From NCBI RefSeq assembly GCF_014695975.1, contig NZ_JACJPI010000065.1, positions 62,001-126,000 of the forward strand: 64,000 bases of DNA, given 5' to 3'. The notes below the pieces were generated by a model. It had not been told where the DNA came from. It saw only the letters and a program-made list of their open reading frames with translations, and made no database searches. This stretch comes from Leptolyngbya sp. FACHB-321. Its GTDB lineage: Bacteria; Cyanobacteriota; Cyanobacteriia; Leptolyngbyales; Leptolyngbyaceae. The position numbers and the translations under genes were made by a program. Shown here piece after piece: positions 30,218 to 38,160 of the stretch (positions are counted from its first letter, which is position 1; the number at the start of each line of letters is the position of its first letter).

Positions 30218-30398
30218 AAGCCTCTTGGAAAGCTGTTGCAAGGATGAGTCGAGGCTTTGATCCCCTTTCACCCTTCTCCCCCTCCACCCTTCCACTCCAT
30301 CACATTTTTCCGTGCACTTGTGTCAAAGTGCGATCTGGTTGACATCCCTGCAACGGCTTTAGGGTTTAGACTTTGGATGCGTGTCAAGCGGTATTTTC
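30218..30398. repeat. Pyrimidine-rich low-complexity spacer
   Basis: After the cytochrome gene the sequence 30258-30300 is a C/T tract built of CCCTTCTCCC and CCACCCTTCC-like units. It resembles the pyrimidine half of the elements at 39340, 48345, 56760 and 57940. Confidence 0.5.
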
Positions 30399-32072
30399 AT
30401 GGCAAAACCTGTAATTCTAAGCGTTGACGATGATCCAGAAGTCTTACAAGCTGTGTCGCGTGATTTGCGACGGCAGTATGGCGATCGCTTTCGTGTCATC
30501 CGGGCAGACTCTGGCGCAGCAGCCCTCGACACCGTACAGCAATTGAAGTTGCGAAATGAACCAATTTCGCTGTTTGTCGTTGATCAGCGGATGCCTCATA
30601 TGAGCGGGGTAGAGTTTTTGGAGCAGGCGATCACCATTTTTCCTGATGCCAAGCGCGCGCTACTTACCGCTTACGCTGATACTGATGCTGCCATTCGTGC
30701 CATTAATAGCGCTCGCATCGACTACTACCTGCTAAAACCGTGGGACCCGCCCGAAGAGCGGCTATATCCCGTGCTGGACGACCTGCTGGATGATTGGCAG
30801 GCAACCAGTAGCCCACCGTTTGAAGGCATTCGCGTCGTTGGAAATCGCTGGTCGCCGCTCTCACACCAGGTCAAGGACTTTTTGGCGCGGAATCAGGTGC
30901 CCTACCAGTGGCTTGACATGGAACTAGCTCCAGAAGCTCCAGCACTGGTGGCGTATGCGGAAACTGATGGGCAGCGATCGCTCCCCTTAGTGCTCTTTCC
31001 CGATGGCACTCGTCTGGTACAGCCCTCCAATCTAGACATCGCTGCCAAAATTGGACTGCAAACTCAGGCAGAGCGACCTTTTTACGACCTAGTAATCGTG
31101 GGTGGGGGTCCGTCAGGGCTGGCAGCCGCCGTTTATGGTGCTTCCGAAGGTCTCACCACCGTTATGATCGAGCGTGAAGCACCGGGAGGGCAGGCAGGTT
31201 CTAGCTCTCGCATTGAAAACTACCTGGGCTTTCCGGTGGGACTGAGTGGTGCAGACTTGGCACGTCGTGCTGTTACCCAGGCGCGTCGCTTTGGGGTCGA
31301 GATTCTCACACCGCAAGAGGTGCGAGGCGTTCGTCTGCAAGACTCTTACCGAATTGTTTCCCTCTCAGATGGTAGTGAACTCAGCTGTCATGCCTTGCTG
31401 GTTGCGACGGGCGTTTCGTACCGAAAGCTAGATGTACCCGGCATGGAAGCACTGACGGGTGCTGGCGTGTATTACGGCGCAGCGATGACCGAAGCAATCG
31501 CCTGCAAAGGCGAGGATGTTTACATCGTGGGTGGTGCAAACTCGGCTGGACAGGCAGCAATGCATTTTTCTAAATACGCCCGCCGTGTCGTGATGTTGCT
31601 ACGAGGCACGTCTCTGACTGCCAGTATGTCTCAATACCTCATTGACCAGATTGCGTCAGTGGAGAACATTCAAGTCTGCCCAGAGTGTAGCGTGGTGGAA
31701 GCCAGAGGTAATGGGCATTTGGAGTCGATCGTTATTGCCAATGCAGCGACGGGCACAAAAGAGGCTGTTGCTGCCAAATCACTTTTTATCTTCATTGGTG
31801 CCACGCCCCGCACCGATTGGCTCGATAGTCTTGTCGAGCGCGACAAACAGGGCTTTATTCTAACGGGACCAGATCTGCTGCGCGATCATCCTGATCGCGA
31901 TCGACCCCACGGCTGGACTTTAGAACGTAGCCCCTTCTTACTGGAGACGAACGTTCCCGGTATCTTTGCGGCGGGCGATGTTCGCTTTGGCTCCATAAAA
32001 CGAGTTGCCTCTGGTGTTGGAGAAGGCGCGATCGCGGTTCAGTTCATTCATCGCTATCTCAGTAAGGTGTAG
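30399..32072 (+). CDS. Response regulator fused to thioredoxin-reductase-like flavoprotein
   Basis: This 557-residue fusion has a receiver domain (about 1-125) with phospho-acceptor Asp62 (VVDQRMP). A thioredoxin-like spacer (about 145-220) follows, then an NADPH/FAD oxidoreductase with an FAD loop (VIVGGGPSGLAAAVYG) and an NADPH loop (VYIVGGANSAGQAAM). In thioredoxin reductase the redox CxxC sits just before the NADPH loop. Here that place reads GAAM (360-363), so the active disulfide is absent. The product may sense redox state or NAD(P)H, or reduce another acceptor. The ATG at 30399 is used; a TTG-type extension of six codons is unlikely. It is followed two bases later by its probable cognate kinase. 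Confidence 0.9.
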   Translation: MAKPVILSVDDDPEVLQAVSRDLRRQYGDRFRVIRADSGAAALDTVQQLKLRNEPISLFVVDQRMPHMSGVEFLEQAITIFPDAKRALLTAYADTDAAIRAINSARIDYYLLKPWDPPEERLYPVLDDLLDDWQATSSPPFEGIRVVGNRWSPLSHQVKDFLARNQVPYQWLDMELAPEAPALVAYAETDGQRSLPLVLFPDGTRLVQPSNLDIAAKIGLQTQAERPFYDLVIVGGGPSGLAAAVYGASEGLTTVMIEREAPGGQAGSSSRIENYLGFPVGLSGADLARRAVTQARRFGVEILTPQEVRGVRLQDSYRIVSLSDGSELSCHALLVATGVSYRKLDVPGMEALTGAGVYYGAAMTEAIACKGEDVYIVGGANSAGQAAMHFSKYARRVVMLLRGTSLTASMSQYLIDQIASVENIQVCPECSVVEARGNGHLESIVIANAATGTKEAVAAKSLFIFIGATPRTDWLDSLVERDKQGFILTGPDLLRDHPDRDRPHGWTLERSPFLLETNVPGIFAAGDVRFGSIKRVASGVGEGAIAVQFIHRYLSKV

Positions 32073-32074
32073 CT

Positions 32075-33460
32075 ATGCTCCACGATCCCAACGCCGATCG
32101 ACTTTTTCCTACACTATCTGACGAAGAACTCCAGCGCTTGCGGGAACACGGGCGCGAATTGCAGCTTATGGATGGGGTCACTATTTTTCAGGAAGGCGAC
32201 CCCGTCTATCAGTTCTACGTGGTGCTAGAGGGGGAAGTGCAGATTACCAAAACCGTGCATGGTGAAACGCAGATCCTTGCCCTGCACAAGCGGGGGCAGT
32301 TCACAGGTGATTTGTCCATGCTTACGGGTACCCCAGCAATCGCCACTGCACGATCGCTAGGCTCCAGTCGCGTTTTAGAAATTGACCCTCCCACCTTCAA
32401 GCGCATTCTCGTTGAGTGTTCTCAGGGTGGGTCAGTGATTTTGAACGCGATGGTCGGGCGGGCACACGAAGTCGAATTTCAACTACAGCAGCAAGAAAAA
32501 TTAGCCGCGCTGGGTAGACTGTCAGCCGGACTTGCCCACGAGCTAAACAACCCTGCCGCTGCCGGACACAGAGCTGCTCAACAATTACGGGAGGCGATCG
32601 CCACCATTCAAACGCGCTTGCTGAAACTCTGCGACGAGCTGTTTCCCGCTGCTCAACGAGAAGCGCTGGTGACAGTACAGCAGTCGGCGATCGCCTACCT
32701 TACAGCCGGTCATCGATTAGCACCACTAGAGCAGAGCGATCGCGAAGATGCCTTGACCGACTGGCTCGACGACCATGATTTTGCAAACGGTTGGACGCTT
32801 GCCCCCGTGCTGGTTGCAGGTGGTGTAGACATAGCACAGCTCGATAAACTCACCCAACAGCTAACCTCAGAGGCACTGACCGAAGGACTTTCCTGGCTGG
32901 CTGAAACATTGAGCCTAGCAAGCTTAGTTAACGAAGTGGAGCAGAGCACCAGCCGCATTTCAACGCTGGTAAAAGCCATCAAATCCTACTCCTATATGGA
33001 TCAAGCGCCGTTACAGGAAGTCGATTTGCATGAAGGACTGGAGAGTACGCTCACGATCCTCAATCACAAACTCAAATACGGCATTACGATCGATCGTCAG
33101 TACGCCTCCAACCTACCCCGCATCAGCGCTTACGGCAGCGAACTAAACCAGGTATGGACAAATTTAATTGACAATGCCGCCTATGCGATGAACGGTAAAG
33201 GCAGCTTGACTATTCGGACGGCGATCGACCATGACCAGGTATTTATTGAGATTGCCGACACTGGATCAGGCATTCCACCAGCCGTGCAAACTCACATCTT
33301 TGAGCCATTCTTTACAACCAAAGGTGTGGGTGACGGTTCCGGTTTAGGGCTTGATATTGTGCGTCGCATTATTGTCAATCGACATCATGGCGAAGTCCGC
33401 GTGACCTCTCAGCCGGGCGACACGCGCTTTCAGATCTGGCTACCCATGCACCAAAAGTAA
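32075..33460 (+). CDS. Cyclic-nucleotide-binding-domain histidine kinase
   Basis: This 461-residue protein has an N-terminal Crp-type cyclic-nucleotide-binding fold (about 15-130; GDPVYQFYVVLEGEVQITK). A dimerisation/phospho-acceptor segment follows, with His155 in RLSAGLAHELNNPAAAG. A long helical insert leads to a HATPase domain (NLIDNAAYAM, DTGSGIPPAVQTHIFEPFFT, GSGLGLDIVRRI). It starts two bases after the flavoprotein receiver gene, so the pair should be one operon and a cognate two-component system. There is no transmembrane helix, so signals are cytoplasmic. Whether it binds cAMP, cGMP or neither cannot be told from the motif seen. Confidence 0.92.
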   Translation: MLHDPNADRLFPTLSDEELQRLREHGRELQLMDGVTIFQEGDPVYQFYVVLEGEVQITKTVHGETQILALHKRGQFTGDLSMLTGTPAIATARSLGSSRVLEIDPPTFKRILVECSQGGSVILNAMVGRAHEVEFQLQQQEKLAALGRLSAGLAHELNNPAAAGHRAAQQLREAIATIQTRLLKLCDELFPAAQREALVTVQQSAIAYLTAGHRLAPLEQSDREDALTDWLDDHDFANGWTLAPVLVAGGVDIAQLDKLTQQLTSEALTEGLSWLAETLSLASLVNEVEQSTSRISTLVKAIKSYSYMDQAPLQEVDLHEGLESTLTILNHKLKYGITIDRQYASNLPRISAYGSELNQVWTNLIDNAAYAMNGKGSLTIRTAIDHDQVFIEIADTGSGIPPAVQTHIFEPFFTTKGVGDGSGLGLDIVRRIIVNRHHGEVRVTSQPGDTRFQIWLPMHQK

Positions 33461-33772
33461 CGCGATCGCAGTTCAATACCCATAAAGGCAGAAAGCCCAT
33501 GCCTATTTTGATCGGTATTCTGACAAGCGTGTATTCACGGAATCATCAGTTAGCAACGTATAAAGACACTATTATCTTTATTCGAAAAAATTAAACTTAG
33601 TATTAAATTGTTTTGAAAATACTGATGAAATGTAGAGCTAGCCTGAGTTCAATCTTAGCTAGGTTATACTACGTACTTATATTGATCAGGTGCATTGCTT
33701 CAAGTTACTGAAAAAGCATTTTCAACGATGCTCTTAGGCTCTTGTTCAGCCCTCTCACTCCTGAAATTCGTC
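33461..33772. other. AT-rich intergenic region
   Basis: This 312-bp spacer is clearly more AT-rich than its surroundings from about 33540 to 33690 (ATTCGAAAAAATTAAACTTA and similar). This suggests a promoter or protein-binding region for the ComFB gene. No ORF or hairpin stands out. Confidence 0.45.
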
Positions 33773-34276
33773 ATGGCTACTAATCAATCCAATCTTGCTC
33801 AAACTTACTGCAACGTGATGGAGTCGCTCGTTGTAGAAGAGGTGGAAAAGCAGTTTCAGAGACTGTCTGCCAAAGTCGCCAATTATGTGAACAAGGCAGA
33901 AGTAATTGCCTTTGCCCTTAATCGCCTGCCAGCGCTCTATGCTACCAGTGAGAAAGGTTTAGAGCAGCAGCGTCTCCGGGCGCATAAAGAACTGCATACC
34001 CAAGTTATTGCAGCGGTCCGTCAGGCGATCGCGGCAGTTCAGCGAGATCCACTGCGAGCCGTAGTGCCTCTAAAAAGTAGTGGTGATCAAGAGTCACAGC
34101 TCGGCCTTCAGGAGTTAAAAGAATTGTTGGGTCAGAAGGAGCTTTCCTGGCGCAATGTGGCAGATGCGGTCGAAAATGCCCTGATCCGTACGGCACGGGG
34201 AGAAGTTACCTGGCGAAAACGAGGCAATGCAGCAGCGCAACGCAACGAATGGCAAGACAGCCGCTATTACCTGTAG
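33773..34276 (+). CDS. ComFB family protein
   Basis: This 167-residue soluble protein has the late-competence ComFB region (about 15-90; NVMESLVVEEVEKQFQRL, VNKAEVIAFALNRLPALY). A helical tail follows. ComFB-type proteins in cyanobacteria have been linked to cyclic-di-nucleotide binding and control of competence or motility. That role here is by family membership only. The ATG at 33773 (MATNQSN) is chosen because the 26 residues upstream in frame look non-conserved. The secreted hypothetical gene starts 26 bases after the stop. Confidence 0.85.
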   Translation: MATNQSNLAQTYCNVMESLVVEEVEKQFQRLSAKVANYVNKAEVIAFALNRLPALYATSEKGLEQQRLRAHKELHTQVIAAVRQAIAAVQRDPLRAVVPLKSSGDQESQLGLQELKELLGQKELSWRNVADAVENALIRTARGEVTWRKRGNAAAQRNEWQDSRYYL

Positions 34277-34301
34277 ATCTCTTACCTGTAGAGAGCGGCT
34301 G

Positions 34302-35024
34302 ATGCACTGTAGCAAGCAGTTTAGCAGTGTTCTGCTGGTAGTTTCACTTGGGCTAACTGGAATCGGTTCTGGTCTAGCTGTCAATGCTGGCGCTCAGACG
34401 ATCGAGACTGATGCACCGACTAAACCAGGCTTAACGTTGAAGCCCGATCTAGAACCGTTAGATCTAGAAGCCCTGGCACTCGGAAACACGCCCGCCTACG
34501 TGGTGACCGCCAACAAAATCTCGCTCACACAATTAACGGTTCCTAGCCTCTGGTGGCTCAGAGATCAGCTTGCCGACCAGGAGACGTACGGCAATAACTT
34601 GCTGGAGAACTGGTTAGCGTATCCCAGTAGTGGTCGTCCCGGTCGGGTGGATTTGGTGGTAAATCGCCAGCTATGGAGTTTGCTGGACTACCTTGATCGC
34701 TATGCCTTCATCCACCGTTTTGGCAAGACGGCTCGCGACTACGGCTACAATGTGCGCGTCTTTGATGGACAGGCAACGTTGCTTGGCGCATCCACTTGCG
34801 ATTTCAGCACCATTAACATTGATGATTTGCAGAACCGCCCCTTGTCTGAGGGTCTAGCAGACACTGAGCCTACTGCGTTAGAGGCTTCACTACCGACCCC
34901 TCCAGCCGATACGATCGCCTGTAGCATCCTGCTCGACTCCTCCGGCAGAGGAGGGTTACGAGGTGGCTCTAACCGCTTACCTGGCGCAGGCGCTGCCAAA
35001 GCACTTGATACTGCAAAACCGTAG
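34302..35024 (+). CDS. Secreted hypothetical protein
   Basis: This 240-residue protein starts with a Sec signal peptide (SSVLLVVSLGLTGIGSGLAV, ending NAGAQ). The central region contains PSLWWLRDQLADQETYGNNL and LVVNRQLWSLLDYLDRYAFI. The tail is rich in Gly/Arg/Ser (SSGRGGLRGGSNRLPGAG). I do not recognise the family, though it looks like a conserved cyanobacterial periplasmic protein. The last 56 bases overlap the 3' end of the convergent binding-protein gene (34969-35024), so one of the two tails may be an extension. The ATG at 34302 gives the best signal peptide. Confidence 0.7.
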   Translation: MHCSKQFSSVLLVVSLGLTGIGSGLAVNAGAQTIETDAPTKPGLTLKPDLEPLDLEALALGNTPAYVVTANKISLTQLTVPSLWWLRDQLADQETYGNNLLENWLAYPSSGRPGRVDLVVNRQLWSLLDYLDRYAFIHRFGKTARDYGYNVRVFDGQATLLGASTCDFSTINIDDLQNRPLSEGLADTEPTALEASLPTPPADTIACSILLDSSGRGGLRGGSNRLPGAGAAKALDTAKP

Positions 35025-36204
35025 CGCGATCGAGGGGCTGGAGAAACTCGCTTGCCGCTTGGGTCGCAGCAGCAGGTAACAGCACAGGATTTTGCCGCAG
35101 CTCGATCGGCAGGTTAGCTACTGGCGTTGTCAGTACCACTGGCGACATCGCTCGACTAATCAGCGAGAGTTGACTGGCAATTTCTGGTCGCCAGCAAAAA
35201 CTAATCCAATCCGCCGCAAGTGAAGACGAGGCAGGCGTTGCAACGGCTGGACGCACCCAGAGGTCTGCCCATAAAGCCGTACCCGACTTCGGCACCACAA
35301 CAGCCAGCTTCTGGTTGCGCTGCGTCAGCGGTAATAGATCGGTAGACCAGCAAACGGCTAACCAGGTATCGCCCAGCAGCAATGGTTGCAGGTAAGCGTC
35401 AGAGCTATAGAGTTTGACCTGCTGGTGTAGTGCCATTAGTTCACCTTGCAGCGTTGGCACCGTCTCCAGGTTGGCAGTGTTGTAAGATTGCCCCAGTTTT
35501 TTGAGCGTCAACCCAATGACTTCACGCGGTTGATCAAGGAGAGAAATATGTCCGCGTAGGTCCGATCGCCATAAGTCAGACCAATCCGTTGGCGGCGGCA
35601 AGCCCTTTTCCTTAAAAATATCCTGACGGTAGGCAATGACCGTGTTACCTCCCCGATAGGGTGCGCCCCAGAGCCGCTGTTCAGTCGGTGTAGCGGAAGA
35701 TCTTGTTGCCATCTCTTTCCAGGCTGGTGGTAAAGCCTGCCATCCCGACAATAGCTTGAGGTCGAATGGCTGAATCAACCCTTGCTGCACTGCCTTTTCA
35801 AGCCAATAATTGCCGATCGTCACCAGGTCAGGTATTGGCTTGGAGCGTTTGCCAATGAACGGCACCCAGCCAAAGCGATCGGATGCAGACGCATCTGCCT
35901 GCCCGTTGCGCGTCCATGCTTGCAACCCGTTAAAGGCTGACTGCAACTGTGGCTCGATCGCAATCTCCAACGAACCAGCGATCGCCGCTTGCCTTAAGTG
36001 CTTGCGGTACTCACCTACAATCTGAGGCGGAATCGAGCCATTCAACACTCGCAGGCTCAACCTTTGGCGATTCTGCCCAGAACAACCCATCAGTAGATTA
36101 CTAAGGGCAACGCCGCCTGCCCCTGTCAAAAAAGAGCGGCGGTTGATCAGAGCTGTAGAGTGTGAGCGGTAGGATATATGGGTTACGGGCATTTTATAAG
36201 TCAT
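34969..36204 (-). CDS. ABC transporter substrate-binding protein (PotD/spermidine-putrescine-like)
   Basis: This 411-residue exported protein has a twin-arginine-like leader, NRRSFLTGAGGVALSNLLMG, ending in lipobox LLMGC (Cys41). It could be a Tat-routed lipoprotein. The fold matches family 1 periplasmic solute-binding proteins of the PotD/PotF group (LWGAPYRGGNTVIAYRQDIF, PPTDWSDLWRSDL, LAVCWSTDLLP). No permease or ATPase gene adjoins it, so its transporter is elsewhere. It starts four bases from the stop of the CpcS-like gene. Its 3' end overlaps the convergent secreted hypothetical. Confidence 0.85.
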   Translation of the reverse strand: MTYKMPVTHISYRSHSTALINRRSFLTGAGGVALSNLLMGCSGQNRQRLSLRVLNGSIPPQIVGEYRKHLRQAAIAGSLEIAIEPQLQSAFNGLQAWTRNGQADASASDRFGWVPFIGKRSKPIPDLVTIGNYWLEKAVQQGLIQPFDLKLLSGWQALPPAWKEMATRSSATPTEQRLWGAPYRGGNTVIAYRQDIFKEKGLPPPTDWSDLWRSDLRGHISLLDQPREVIGLTLKKLGQSYNTANLETVPTLQGELMALHQQVKLYSSDAYLQPLLLGDTWLAVCWSTDLLPLTQRNQKLAVVVPKSGTALWADLWVRPAVATPASSSLAADWISFCWRPEIASQLSLISRAMSPVVLTTPVANLPIELRQNPVLLPAAATQAASEFLQPLDRATVLQYQVLWQRLRQVSG

Positions 36205-36207
36205 ACC

Positions 36208-36858
36208 TTAAGCAGGCTGCTTCCGCTCAACACCAAAGCCAACCAAGTCAATCACGCTTGGTGGTACATTTCCCTCTGGGCGTTGATAAGTGACAATGGT
36301 GCGGAGTCGCAGATCGGGCGCAATGATTCGCATTTGATCGACCGCACACGATCGCCGATAGTAGGTTGTCATTTCTAGCGTCTGGCGAGTGGGCTGATAG
36401 GTAAAGCGTCCTGCGATCGCGCCTGCTTCAGAATAGCCTTCATCGCGCAGATAAAAACCCTGGATGGTTTCTCCCGCCGGTTCTGTCGTTACCTGAGCAG
36501 CCAGTGGGGGCGGTGGTATGTCTGAAAAGGGTGCAGCAAGGTAGCGATCGGGAACAAACAGCGCCTTCAGGCTCATCGAAACCTGCTCACCTTTTTCGGA
36601 GCGAGTGTCAAAGGCGATCGCAAAACCAGGACAAAGCGTCTCATCACTTGCCAGCGTCACTAGATCAAAGGACGGTGCTTGGGCAGCTCCATTAACCTGA
36701 GACAGAGAGAGAACTTTTTGCTTATCTGCTGCCGTCAGAGGATCAACACGAAATTCGGTATAAGACCGCTCGACCTCACCGCGTAGTGTGGAGTGATACG
36801 TGCGTTCCGTCGTCCATAGCCCGGTACAAGTAACAAAAAAAGCTTGAAAACTTAGCAT
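36208..36858 (-). CDS. CpcS/CpeS-family phycobiliprotein lyase
   Basis: This 216-residue lipocalin-like protein has SFQAFFVTCTGLWTTERTYH at the N-terminus and AIAGRFTYQPTRQTLEMTTY in the middle. The diagnostic C-terminal segment is MRIIAPDLRLRTIVTYQRPE, followed by SVIDLVGFGVERK. Members attach phycocyanobilin to the Cys82/84 site of phycobiliproteins. Which subtype (CpcS, CpcU, CpeS or CpeU) is not decidable here. It is the upstream gene of a tight pair with the solute-binding protein, an unusual partnership. The ATG at 36858 is the natural start. Confidence 0.85.
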   Translation of the reverse strand: MLSFQAFFVTCTGLWTTERTYHSTLRGEVERSYTEFRVDPLTAADKQKVLSLSQVNGAAQAPSFDLVTLASDETLCPGFAIAFDTRSEKGEQVSMSLKALFVPDRYLAAPFSDIPPPPLAAQVTTEPAGETIQGFYLRDEGYSEAGAIAGRFTYQPTRQTLEMTTYYRRSCAVDQMRIIAPDLRLRTIVTYQRPEGNVPPSVIDLVGFGVERKQPA

Positions 36859-37189
36859 CTTACGCTGACAATCTGAAGGGGTTAATTCTCTCTTTCATCA
36901 AAATTCTTTAAAGGCGTTTGTAACCGTTTGTGGCAACTCCAGCGGGTACCTACTTGGGGCGAACAAGCGCTAAAGCCGTATGCAAAACCGCTCCTTTCCG
37001 CTCCTGATCAAACTCAACTTCAGGCGACATGGCAATCTGCTTCGACAAGCAACAATGCAACTATAGCAAGCCGTTACAAGCTATGAGCGGCAATGTCATC
37101 CGAAGAGCGCTAGGAGTCATGTTTAAACCACTAATCGCTGTCGCTGCGGCGGGAGCCGAGGGAGGAGCGCGATCGTTCCCCTTAAGGCT

Positions 37190-37288
37190 GACTATACAAA
37201 AGGATGACAGATGAGGGATGAATAGAAACCCTTGCTCGAAGGAAGTTTCAAGGTTTATGTCTGTCCTAACGTTCTCTTCGACTGCTAT
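37190..37288 (+). repeat. Dispersed repeat, copy A
   Basis: About 86 bp here match 55603-55688 almost base for base, including the core GGAAGTTTCAAGGTTTATG and CTGTCCTAACG. Copy A carries a 14-bp insert (ACAGATGAGGGATG) and lacks one G relative to copy B. Confidence 0.85.
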
Positions 37289-37431
37289 GTTTTGGCTTTG
37301 CGGAACAGAGCGATCGCTAACATCAAACCACTAGTTGCTTCAAGTTTAAGTTCTCTGTTGTCGGAACGTGGTTGTAACTGCTGCGGCGCTAGCTACTTAG
37401 ATTGAGCAGCACGTTAAGGTGTTGAAAGCGT

Positions 37432-37545
37432 TTGATTCTCTACCCAAAGCGCAAAAAATAACCGAACTTGCGTCATCTTTGGTTCAGCGCTTGATTCTCT
37501 ACCCAAAGCGCAAAAAACAACCGAGTTTACGTCATCTCTTGCTCT
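37432..37545 (+). repeat. 59-bp tandem direct repeat
   Basis: TTGATTCTCTACCCAAAGCG begins two adjacent units, at 37432 and 37491. The first unit spans 37432-37490 and the second continues to about 37545. The copies differ at a few positions. Confidence 0.85.
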
Positions 37546-37714
37546 GTGCAATGTTGTGGCAAAGGCGTTTGACCTAGACCAATATCATTCGATTACCATC
37601 AACAATCACTCAACTCAAACGTTATCAAACGTTAAATGATTCAGGAATACTTCTCATAACCGTCATTCACTCTTTAGAATTACGCTTAGAACGTTAGGGC
37701 TATTGAGAGACTGA

Positions 37715-38089
37715 ATGAATACACTGCAACAGCAGATTAATATTATGAGCACGAAGGTTGATGCTTTATATCAGCTTATCGAGCAACTTAGCAACAAGCT
37801 ATCGGATGTTGCAGTCGAATGCAAGTTTGGAGCGACTCAGCTACAGCACCCTGAGGGTAATGAAACCGTTCAGCATCAGTCTTACCAAACCTATGTAGGG
37901 CTTGGTTCTAGTATGGAACACAAAGATGTTTTGGCAGATCGCAACGGGGTTGATTCGATGACCCATAATGGCGATCGTCAGCTTGCCCCTGAAGTGCAAG
38001 TGCAACGCCTGACCGCACAGCTAACCGCTGCTTACAATCGCATTGCCGCTTTAGAGGAGCAACTGCTGTCTAGACGGATTCATAGCTAG
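37715..38089 (+). CDS. Small hypothetical protein with coiled coils
   Basis: This 124-residue hydrophilic protein has an N-terminal coiled coil (INIMSTKVDALYQLIEQLSN) and a C-terminal one (VQRLTAQLTAAYNRIAALEE), separated by a polar linker. I do not recognise it. The ATG at 37715 is the first in frame, preceded by GAGAGACTGA. Two coiled coils flanking a flexible middle suggest a dimeric adaptor or linker protein. This is an inference. Confidence 0.55.
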   Translation: MNTLQQQINIMSTKVDALYQLIEQLSNKLSDVAVECKFGATQLQHPEGNETVQHQSYQTYVGLGSSMEHKDVLADRNGVDSMTHNGDRQLAPEVQVQRLTAQLTAAYNRIAALEEQLLSRRIHS

Positions 38090-38160
38090 CCCAATCGCAG
38101 GTAGCTACGTACATGAGCGAGCCAAAAGCCTCAATCTCTAGCTACCTCATAATCACGCAT

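Larger units (their letters stand above)
36859..37714. other. Long non-coding, repeat-bearing spacer
   Basis: This 856-bp stretch has no believable gene; a 61-codon plus-strand frame at 37029-37214 is low quality. It contains one copy of a dispersed repeat (37190-37288) and a 59-bp tandem duplication (37432-37545). It also holds several GCTAGGAG or CTAAC-type short motifs. The promoters of the divergent flanking genes must lie here. Such a long repeat-rich gap could also hold an untranslated RNA. Confidence 0.55.

Noticed and set aside
37029-37214. 61-codon plus-strand frame before the dispersed repeat
   Set aside because: It runs into the dispersed repeat and has no protein-like features.
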